Shown here: positions 17,761 to 24,362 of the stretch, one piece after another
How positions within the stretch are numbered: the stretch's first letter is position 1
Layout: each line of letters opens with the position of its first letter
NCBI GenBank assembly: GCA_036783645.1
Contig: DAIPWT010000008.1
Coordinates: 23,008 to 87,007 of the forward strand
Direction of reading: 5' to 3'
From: UBA4732 sp002404095
Lineage (GTDB): Bacteria > Planctomycetota > Planctomycetia > Gemmatales > Gemmataceae
Length of the DNA: 64,000 bases
Notes under the pieces: model-generated
Told to the model about the DNA's origin: nothing
Seen by the model: the letters and a program-made list of their open reading frames with translations, nothing else
The model's database searches: none
Made by a program: the position numbers and the translations under genes

Positions 17761-17884
17761 ACGAGCGACAGCTCGTTACAGTCTTGGTAGCAGAGGAGGC
17801 AACCACCGCCGGAGTCGTACAGGAAAGCGCCCTCCGCTGGGCCGCGACAACGGCAACCGTTTCTATCTTAAGAAAGGTGATAGC

Positions 17885-18265
17885 ATGAAGATCCGTGGCC
17901 TCGCATTGTTTGCGGCGCTCCTGGCTGCCGCACCGGCGCTCCTTCTAGTCGTAGATCCACGCATATTCGCGGACTGTGCCCACACGCAGGCGCAAACGAT
18001 CCTGTGTCCGCTGACGCAGACGAAGTGCGTCCAATGCCCCGGAACCTGTTCGGGATGCACGGAGACGACAGCGGTCATGGGCGCGTGGGGTTGCACGACG
18101 AACGCCGCCGCGACCAAGTGCGTACAGAACGCGGCCCAGCTCCTATGTAATAACGTGTGGACATGTGTAGTTGATCCGAACAACCCCCAAAGCTGCATAA
18201 AGGGAGCCGCTGCGCAGCCGGGAAATACTTTCCCATACGACACGGTTTCTTGCAACGCCAGCTGA
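17885..18265 (+). CDS. small secreted 12-cysteine protein
   Basis: This 126-residue protein follows an AAGGTG ribosome site. A signal peptide covers about residues 1-29. The rest contains exactly 12 Cys (in order: ADC, ILC, TKC, VQC, GTC, SGC, WGC, TKC, LLC, WTC, QSC, VSC) and two Trp, each within two residues of a Cys (AWGC and VWTC). The even Cys number fits six disulfides. I recognise no family. Its position two genes after a MauE-thioredoxin fusion suggests it is the substrate of that oxidative-folding pair. MauA, the TTQ-bearing small subunit, also has 12 Cys and two key Trp, but I see no alignable similarity, so this is analogy only. Confidence 0.78.
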   Translation: MKIRGLALFAALLAAAPALLLVVDPRIFADCAHTQAQTILCPLTQTKCVQCPGTCSGCTETTAVMGAWGCTTNAAATKCVQNAAQLLCNNVWTCVVDPNNPQSCIKGAAAQPGNTFPYDTVSCNAS

Positions 18266-18277
18266 GGGCGGTCGTGT

Positions 18278-18372
18278 CTCAGTTTGGGTTCCAGCTCGGG
18301 TAATTTGGGCAGAAGAAGGTCAAACTGAGAATCGGTTGCGGAAATCACGCCAGTGAGTTCCGCAACCGATTC
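18278..18372 (+). promoter_or_regulatory. two-stem structured intergenic region
   Basis: A perfect 9-bp stem pairs 18278-18286 (CTCAGTTTG) with 18321-18329 (CAAACTGAG). It is followed directly by a perfect 15-bp stem pairing 18329-18343 with 18358-18372 (GAATCGGTTGCGGAA and its complement) around a 14-base loop. The second stem ends a few bases before the ribosome site of the next gene. It could terminate or attenuate transcription after the Cys-rich gene, or protect its mRNA. No U-tract follows. Confidence 0.6.
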
Positions 18373-18388
18373 CGAAGGAATTCATGTC

Positions 18389-19495
18389 ATGAACCTACTC
18401 GTAGCGCTGCTTCTGGCGGCCGCGCCTGGCCCGGTTGCCAGCGATTTTCCGCCGGACGCGGCGGCCTTGGAGAAGGCTGTATTGGATTACCGCCGGGCTA
18501 TTCAAAACGGGAAATTGGTTCTCACCCAAAGGACGTACCTCGAAGGGGAGGCCAGTCCGAGCCGTTCGCGCGTCACGACCATCTGGTTCGACGGCACGCG
18601 CATTCGCAACGACGCCGTATTTCGTTTTGCGAAGTCCGAGCCACCGCACCGGGAGTCGGACGAAGCGCCCCACCGGGAGGTCTACTGCCGGAACTGTGAA
18701 TTCGACGGCTACTACATCGACTACAACTCCTATACAGGTCAAACCGGAGACGTGATGCCGTCGCTTCATCTGGAGCGCCTGGATCTGAACGCCGACCGCA
18801 ATCGCTACCAAGCAGTCGATCCTCGCCTCCTCGGCGTCGTCCTAGGCAGCTTTCCCAACCTATCCAGCTATCGGCTGGACGCGAACGTCGGGGCGCTCGA
18901 TCGAAAAGGCGTGACGATTCAAAACGACACGTGGAAGGGCGTCGAGTGCCGGCGCATTGACTTCAAAAACCCTGCGGGGATGGATGGCCGCATATGGATC
19001 GTTCCCGCTTGGGGACCGAACGTGGTCCGCATCCAGACGGAAGGGGATGGAAGAGGGCATCACTATCTGTTCTCGGTCGAATCCGAATATCAGAAAATCG
19101 AACCCTCCGGAATATGGTATCCGCAAACCTGCACTTTCGAGCGGCGCGCCGATAACAAGCTCGAAGAGAAGGAAGAAATCGGAGTTCAAGTACTTTCCAT
19201 GAACGAACCGGTAGACCCGAATGCGTTTCGGTTGGCGGGCATGGAGATTCCGGCCGGAACCTACGTTGCCGGGTTCCGCGCCGAAGGCCCCTCCACCTGG
19301 AATGGCAAAGAACTTGTCCCGCAAGCGCCGCCGGACCTGTTGACGAACCGCGCAAAGCCGGGGGCCGTTCCATGGACGCAGTCCGAAAAGTGGCCCTATG
19401 CAATTGGCTCACTGATCCTGGCGCTTTTCGCGGCGGGGGCCGTCTGGCTGTACACCATCTCGAACAAGCACAAGCCACGGCCCGAGAAGGGTTGA
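18389..19495 (+). CDS. secreted, C-terminally membrane-anchored protein of unknown function
   Basis: This 368-residue protein starts at the ATG after GAAGGA. A signal peptide (NLLVALLLAAAPGPVA) is followed by a roughly 300-residue beta-rich domain with features vaguely like LolA or outer-membrane lipoprotein-sorting proteins, for example VTTIWFDGTRIRNDAVF and WYPQTCTFERR. A single C-terminal helix (YAIGSLILALFAAGAVWLY) and a basic tail end the chain, so the domain should face the periplasm. It follows the Cys-rich gene behind a structured intergenic region and probably belongs to the same four-gene unit. The family assignment is uncertain. Confidence 0.68.
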   Translation: MNLLVALLLAAAPGPVASDFPPDAAALEKAVLDYRRAIQNGKLVLTQRTYLEGEASPSRSRVTTIWFDGTRIRNDAVFRFAKSEPPHRESDEAPHREVYCRNCEFDGYYIDYNSYTGQTGDVMPSLHLERLDLNADRNRYQAVDPRLLGVVLGSFPNLSSYRLDANVGALDRKGVTIQNDTWKGVECRRIDFKNPAGMDGRIWIVPAWGPNVVRIQTEGDGRGHHYLFSVESEYQKIEPSGIWYPQTCTFERRADNKLEEKEEIGVQVLSMNEPVDPNAFRLAGMEIPAGTYVAGFRAEGPSTWNGKELVPQAPPDLLTNRAKPGAVPWTQSEKWPYAIGSLILALFAAGAVWLYTISNKHKPRPEKG

Positions 19496-19758
19496 GTCCG
19501 AAGGGGCGCTAAGATGGGGGAGCAACAAAAAGTGTCAGGAGAGCAATCGGGGGAGCAATCGGTGTCAGTCGTCATGAACGCTTGTTCACACGGAAACCAT
19601 GAAAATGGCCGCCCTACAGTGAACAGACTATCAGGAAGGCGTCCTATTTTCAGAGCAGCAGTTCATCATTAATTTAACTCGTTCGCCTATCCTAGACTGG
19701 CCTGCCGCGAATGGCAAGCACAAAAAGGGAAAGCGCCGCCGAATTTCAAAAACATTTT

Positions 19759-21609
19759 TCAAGGCGTCTGCTCCGGCTCAGCAAGTTCAGGCAGCCCAAA
19801 ATCACGACGGACCTTCGCGCACTCTTCTGGAGTTATGCGATAGATATAGATTGACCATCCGGTATGGGCGAGAGGTCTGAAGCATCTGAAATAGGAAAAA
19901 CTCTCTAAAGGAACCCAGCGCTCGCCGCCTTGGCCGTCGGGTATCCCATAGGAACCCCCGCGCAGCATCATGACGCTTACCGCGTACCAGCCGGGTCGTG
20001 GGCCGATGTCTTGCGCGCGCGGGCCGATGGACTCCTCGGGACTGGTTTCCCCCTTCGGTGGCAGCGTGAACTCAATGCCCGCGACGCGCGGGTCGTATTT
20101 GCCAAAGAACACCAGACCCAACGGCCGGGCCTCGGGGTGTTCCTTCAACCAGTCGCGCAGGAAGAACAAGTCCTGGCCCCAGTCGATGTTACTGTCCACC
20201 AAATGGGCGGAGCCGTTGGCCGGGCCGCCTGCCAGTTCATTGAAATAGGACAGGCTGTGCGGGTAGACCCACAGGCTGCTCGCCACGGCCCAGGCCACGG
20301 CGCCCCCGCTAAGCAATGCCGCCACGCGCTCCTTACGCGCAAAGGCCCGCGCCGCCTTGCTCATCCAGATGAAAGCGAAGGGAAAGATAGCTAATACATA
20401 GCGTAAATGGTGGTTGAATCCGGTCTGCGAGCTAACGAACGTCAACACAAGGACCGCCGGCGCCAGGACGACGACCTCGTCGCGCCAGGGCGCCGCATAT
20501 CCGCGCCGCGTCAGGCCCAGGAACGCCGCCAGTAGCGCCAGCAACCAGACGCCCAGGGGAACCTTGATTGTCAGCGCGTACAAGTAGTAATACCACCAGC
20601 CCTCTTTGCGCCATTCGCCGCGCAGGTAGGAATTGAAGTGCGACTCGAAGTCGGACTTCTGCACGTCGATGCCGAGCAGGTAGTCCCGCGGAACCGGGAT
20701 CGGCAGTTTTCCAAGCCACGAGTCGGCGAAGCGATTGCCCGCCGGTCTCAATCTATTTTCCGTCGGACCACCCAGGCTTTCGCTCACGAACCGGTAATCC
20801 CCCAGGCGCGTCATCGACCCGTCGAAGTCATAGCCCGCGTTGAGCAGGTATACGGCGGCCAAGAGGATCAACGCCAGCTGGCCGGCCTGGTTAAGCCAAC
20901 CGCGAAGCGACAAGCTCCTCACTTCCGGCATCTTCCAGATGAGCCACAACAACGGCCACAGCGCGAACAATAGCACCCAAGTCATCTTGGTCAACTCCGC
21001 AATCCCGAGCGCCGAGCCAGCCAGGGCGGCAAATTCCCAGCGTGGTTCCTTCAGCCACTTCCAGAAGAGGTATCCGGCCGTCACGCCCAAGGCCGTCGCA
21101 CCCATGTCCGGGGTAATCAACTGGCCATTCGCCAGGATGTTCGGCCCGAAGCACCAAAGCGTCAATGCGAGCAGGGCGGACCATTCTCCGTATAGCTCGC
21201 GGGCCCACCGATAGCAGATGTAGCCGCCCAACAAACTGAATGGTATGCACGCCCACCGCGCCCAAGTAAAAAACCAAAAGGAGCGCTCGCCGTTGTCCGT
21301 TATGAATTGCCGGCCGATGCCAAACTCCGAACGCGCGCCCGGATCGTCGGAGTATTGCGACCAGTCGTATTTCGGCTGCGCCCAGAGTACTGGCACGACC
21401 GCAACCATACGTACCAGCGGCGGGTTGACGTGGTAGAGGTCGAAGCGCCCCAGCTTCCAATGACTCAGCCCTGCCGCCATGTGACCGACTTCGTCGATGC
21501 ACGGACTGTGAACGGCGGCGCCATACGACAGCAAACTCGCATGGATGAGCAAAAGAGCGGCCGGTAGGAGTTTTAAGAGTGCTTTTGTCCGCATGTTCTT
21601 CTTGGACAT
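19759..21609 (-). CDS. GT39-like dolichyl/undecaprenyl-phosphate-sugar transferase
   Basis: I chose the 616-residue form starting at MSKKNMRT (21609), because the upstream extension lacks a ribosome site. It has about ten or more membrane helices. The first extracytoplasmic loop holds the expected acidic motif (CIDEVGHMAAGLSHWKLGRF), followed by DLYHVNPPLVRMVAVVP. This fits the GT-C fold of PMT/ArnT-like enzymes, which use a lipid-phosphate sugar donor to glycosylate exported proteins or lipids. The soluble C-terminal region contains the DSNIDWGQDLFFLRDWLKEH segment typical of planctomycete members. No partner gene is adjacent; the divergent neighbour is an LRR lipoprotein. Confidence 0.85.
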   Translation of the reverse strand: MSKKNMRTKALLKLLPAALLLIHASLLSYGAAVHSPCIDEVGHMAAGLSHWKLGRFDLYHVNPPLVRMVAVVPVLWAQPKYDWSQYSDDPGARSEFGIGRQFITDNGERSFWFFTWARWACIPFSLLGGYICYRWARELYGEWSALLALTLWCFGPNILANGQLITPDMGATALGVTAGYLFWKWLKEPRWEFAALAGSALGIAELTKMTWVLLFALWPLLWLIWKMPEVRSLSLRGWLNQAGQLALILLAAVYLLNAGYDFDGSMTRLGDYRFVSESLGGPTENRLRPAGNRFADSWLGKLPIPVPRDYLLGIDVQKSDFESHFNSYLRGEWRKEGWWYYYLYALTIKVPLGVWLLALLAAFLGLTRRGYAAPWRDEVVVLAPAVLVLTFVSSQTGFNHHLRYVLAIFPFAFIWMSKAARAFARKERVAALLSGGAVAWAVASSLWVYPHSLSYFNELAGGPANGSAHLVDSNIDWGQDLFFLRDWLKEHPEARPLGLVFFGKYDPRVAGIEFTLPPKGETSPEESIGPRAQDIGPRPGWYAVSVMMLRGGSYGIPDGQGGERWVPLESFSYFRCFRPLAHTGWSIYIYRITPEECAKVRRDFGLPELAEPEQTP

Positions 21610-21692
21610 GCCAGCCCCGTTGGGATATAAGTGAGCCTTATAAGCATACTGCCGTCCCGTCCTGCGGGAAACATCCATCAAGGGGCCGTCCT

Positions 21693-22361
21693 ATGATACG
21701 ACAAACGAAATTGGGCCGCCGGCCGTTCCTGCTCGTGCTGGCCGGCGCCTGGGTCTGCCTCGCCGGTTGTAGCGGCAAAGGGCCGGATGAAGTGAAGTTC
21801 CTGACCGCCGTCGAGAAGGTCAAAAAAGGAGAAACCCGCGAACTCAGCTGCGAAACCTACCCCAAGATCACCGACAAGACGTTGGAGAGCCTCAAAGACG
21901 CCGGCGCCCTCACGCGCCTTTCGCTGGACAATGCTCCGATCACGGACGCCGGGCTGAAGTCCCTGGAGAATCTGACCAATCTCAATTGGCTCTCCCTGTC
22001 GGGCACGCACGTCACCGACGCGGGGATGCCGGAGGTGGCCAAGCTGACCAGCTTGGAAAAGCTACGCATGGACCGGACGCACGTCAAGAATCCCGGGCTG
22101 CAAACGATCGCGAGCATGACTCGGCTGAAAGAATTGGGGGTCTGCCGGTGCGGGATCACCGATCAAGGACTGGCTTCGCTGGCGTCGTTGACCAACCTGG
22201 AAATGCTGCACCTCGACGACACCTTCGTGACGGACGCCGGCCTGAAATTGCTGACCCCGTTGACGAATCTGCATGTTCTGAATGTACATGGAACCAAAGT
22301 CACCGAAGCCGGCGCCAATGCGTTCAAGCAAACGATGCCGAACGTGAAAGTGAATCGGTAG
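21693..22361 (+). CDS. leucine-rich-repeat lipoprotein
   Basis: This 222-residue protein has a lipoprotein signal with lipobox LAGC near residue 22. It carries about five or six 24-residue leucine-rich repeats of the bacterial type, with consensus T-D-A-G-L-x-x-L-x-x-L-T-N-L-x-x-L-x-L, such as ITDAGLKSLENLTNLNWLSL and VTDAGLKLLTPLTNLHVLNV. These repeats are abundant in planctomycetes. The protein is probably anchored in a membrane and mediates protein binding. It is transcribed divergently from the GT39-like gene. Confidence 0.92.
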   Translation: MIRQTKLGRRPFLLVLAGAWVCLAGCSGKGPDEVKFLTAVEKVKKGETRELSCETYPKITDKTLESLKDAGALTRLSLDNAPITDAGLKSLENLTNLNWLSLSGTHVTDAGMPEVAKLTSLEKLRMDRTHVKNPGLQTIASMTRLKELGVCRCGITDQGLASLASLTNLEMLHLDDTFVTDAGLKLLTPLTNLHVLNVHGTKVTEAGANAFKQTMPNVKVNR

Positions 22362-22389
22362 ACGCGACCCGTGGATCATCGCCGCTATG

Positions 22390-23172
22390 CTAAAACTCGC
22401 GGGCGTAACCGGCCGTCCAGCCGCCGTCCACCGTGAGAATATGCCCATTCATATAGCTGTTCTCGGGGTCGGCCAGGAACAACGCGGCGACAGCGATCTC
22501 TTCGGGAGTGCCGGGCCGGCCGAGCGGCACATGGTCGAGCATCCGCTGGACGGCGTGCCGGAACGTGCCGTCGTCGCCGTAGAACAGCCGGCGCGTACCC
22601 TCCGTCAGCGTGGACCCTGGAGCGATGCCGTTGACGAGAACGCCGTGCGGTCCCAGCTCCAGCGCCATCGCTTTGGTCAGGTTAACCACGCCCGCTTTGG
22701 CGGCGACAAAGGCGCATTGCAATCGCAGAGGTACAAGACCCGCAATGGAGGCGATGTTGATGATACGGCCGGACTTTTGCGCGATCATACGCCGCGCCGC
22801 CGCCCGACTGACTTCGTAAACGCCTGTCAAATCCACCGCGAGGATGCGATCCCATTCTTCGCGCGGAAACTGGTCGATGGGGACGCGGTTGTTCAGCGTG
22901 TTAATCCCGGCGTTGTTGACGATTACGTCGAGCCGGCCGCATTGGGTAACAACCTGATCTAGAACGGCGTCAATCTCATCGCTCCGGGTGACGTCCATTT
23001 TAAGCGCGATTGCGCCGGGGGAGCGGGCGGCGGCTTCGCGCGTCTCGGCTTCGTCGAGGTCGGTGTAGACGACGCGGCTGCCGTTGGCGGCGAGGCGGTC
23101 GGCGATGGCTTGGCCGATGCCGCGCGCCGCGCCAGTGACAAGGCTAACCTTGCCCGATAAATCACATCTCAT
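22390..23172 (-). CDS. SDR-family oxidoreductase with a Tyr-to-Phe active-site change
   Basis: This 260-residue Rossmann protein shows TGAARGIG (13-20), the dinucleotide-specific DLDE (38-41), NNAG (86-89), Ser142 and Lys159. The classical SDR motif is S-x12-Y-x3-K. Here the Tyr position is Phe155 (LQCAFVAAKAG; codon TTT), so the normal proton donor is missing. The Asn of the extended tetrad is Asp114. It lies 19 bp downstream of the E2 gene on the same strand and probably belongs to the E1-E2 operon. SDRs beside acetoin-dehydrogenase-like complexes are often acetoin/diacetyl reductases, but this one may be inactive, use another mechanism, or be a sequencing variant. Confidence 0.9.
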   Translation of the reverse strand: MRCDLSGKVSLVTGAARGIGQAIADRLAANGSRVVYTDLDEAETREAAARSPGAIALKMDVTRSDEIDAVLDQVVTQCGRLDVIVNNAGINTLNNRVPIDQFPREEWDRILAVDLTGVYEVSRAAARRMIAQKSGRIINIASIAGLVPLRLQCAFVAAKAGVVNLTKAMALELGPHGVLVNGIAPGSTLTEGTRRLFYGDDGTFRHAVQRMLDHVPLGRPGTPEEIAVAALFLADPENSYMNGHILTVDGGWTAGYAREF

Positions 23173-23191
23173 ATCGGTATACTCCGCATTG

Positions 23192-24352
23192 TCATGGCAT
23201 TAGCCAGGGGCCGGGATTTTCCAGCATCTGACTTAATGTTTGCAGGAAGCGGGCGGCGGGGGCGCCGTCCACGATGCGATGGTCGAAGGTCAGGCTCAGC
23301 GTGACCTGTTCGCAAATCATAATCCTATCGTCGGACGCGACGGGGCGACGTTGGATGCGGCCGACTCCCAGGATGGCGCACTGCGGGTAATTGATGATAG
23401 GCGTAAAAGCGTCCACGCCGAACGCTCCCAGGTTGGTGATGGTGAAAACGCCGCCCTGCATTTCCGAAGACTGCAGCGTCCCCCCGCGGGCCCGTTCGGC
23501 TAAGTCGCGCGTAGACGCCGCTACTTGCCGCATACTTAAATTCGGCGCGTTGCGGACGACCGGGACCAACAAGCCTCGTTCGGTATCCACTGCAATTCCG
23601 ATATCTAAGCTCGTCGATGGCGTGATCTCGGCGTTCGTCCAGCGAGCGCTTAGCAGGGGATGCTTTTGCAGGGCGGCCGCAGCGAGTTTCACCAGAAAAT
23701 CCGTGTAACCGGGAATAACATCGTCGCCAGACGCGGCGGCCGTCTTGAACTGGTTGCGCAGACTGACCAGATTGGAAGCGTCCGCCGTGGTCGTCAAGGT
23801 AACGGGGGCCGTGGAGCGCAGACTGGCCGTCATGCGCTCCGCAATCGTCTTGCGGAGTGGACTGACCGCTGTTTGTGCCGGCGCCGGGCCGGCCGCCGCG
23901 CGCACATCTCGCTCGCGAACACGGCCGGTCTTGCCGCCGCCTTGGATCTGCGTCCAGTTGACGCCCAGTTCCCGCGCGACCCTTCGCGCCCGTGGCGAGG
24001 CGGCCGGATGGTGGGGCGCCCGCTCCGCGGGCGCCGTGACGCTTACAGGCGCTGCTGGTACGGTTTCGGTCTGAATGGCGCCCGCGGAGCGGGCGCCCCA
24101 CTCTTCGTTCGCCTCCGTCACATAGCCGATCACGGCGCCGACGGCGACTTTGTCGCCTGCGGCTGGCGCGCCCGGCGCAATGCGTAATACGCCCTTATCG
24201 AGACATTCAATATCTTCCGTGGCCTTCTCGCCTTCCAGCGTGAACAGCGCTTCGCCGGGCTTGACCGGCTCGCCGTCCTGCTTGAGCCAGCCGACGAAGA
24301 CGCCTTCCTCCATGTTCCATCCGAGACGCGGAATCGTGATTTCTACGGCCAT
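23192..24352 (-). CDS. 2-oxo acid dehydrogenase complex E2 (dihydrolipoamide acyltransferase)
   Basis: This 386-residue protein has an N-terminal lipoyl domain with lipoylated Lys43 (LEGEKATEDIE). A linker follows, then the E3/E1-binding domain (SPRARRVARELGV, GKTGRVRERDV, about 119-153) and a C-terminal catalytic domain with the active-site LTFDHRIVDGAPAARFL. It transfers an acyl group from E1 to CoA in the cytoplasm. It lies 10 bp after the E1alpha/beta gene; no E3 gene is in the window. Substrate is uncertain: acetoin, pyruvate or branched-chain acids are possible. The interdomain linker (about 84-115) is encoded by a paired palindrome (24011-24101), giving WGARSAGA and APAERAPHH. Confidence 0.94.
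   Translation of the reverse strand: MAVEITIPRLGWNMEEGVFVGWLKQDGEPVKPGEALFTLEGEKATEDIECLDKGVLRIAPGAPAAGDKVAVGAVIGYVTEANEEWGARSAGAIQTETVPAAPVSVTAPAERAPHHPAASPRARRVARELGVNWTQIQGGGKTGRVRERDVRAAAGPAPAQTAVSPLRKTIAERMTASLRSTAPVTLTTTADASNLVSLRNQFKTAAASGDDVIPGYTDFLVKLAAAALQKHPLLSARWTNAEITPSTSLDIGIAVDTERGLLVPVVRNAPNLSMRQVAASTRDLAERARGGTLQSSEMQGGVFTITNLGAFGVDAFTPIINYPQCAILGVGRIQRRPVASDDRIMICEQVTLSLTFDHRIVDGAPAARFLQTLSQMLENPGPWLMP
24011..24101. repeat. in-frame paired-hairpin element in the E2 linker
   Basis: The arms 24011-24035 and 24077-24101 are perfect 25-bp inverted repeats (GTGGGGCGCCCGCTCCGCGG and its complement, plus five bases). Each arm is itself a hairpin with a TCC/GGA loop, and a 41-bp spacer separates them. 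It is translated in frame in the lipoyl-to-binding-domain linker. Confidence 0.9.
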
Positions 24353-24362
24353 AGCAACACCC

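Noticed and set aside
17885..18265. Methylamine dehydrogenase small subunit (MauA)
   Set aside because: Twelve Cys and two Trp match in number only; spacing and surrounding residues do not align and no MauB-like large subunit is nearby.
19500..19580. Repeated GGGGGAGCAATCGG motif as a CRISPR or operator array
   Set aside because: Only two short copies with no regular spacing; probably chance.
24005..24105. In-frame repeats explained as frameshift or assembly artefact
   Set aside because: The reading frame is intact on both sides in five genes, and the repeated units also occur intergenically, so real insertions are more likely.
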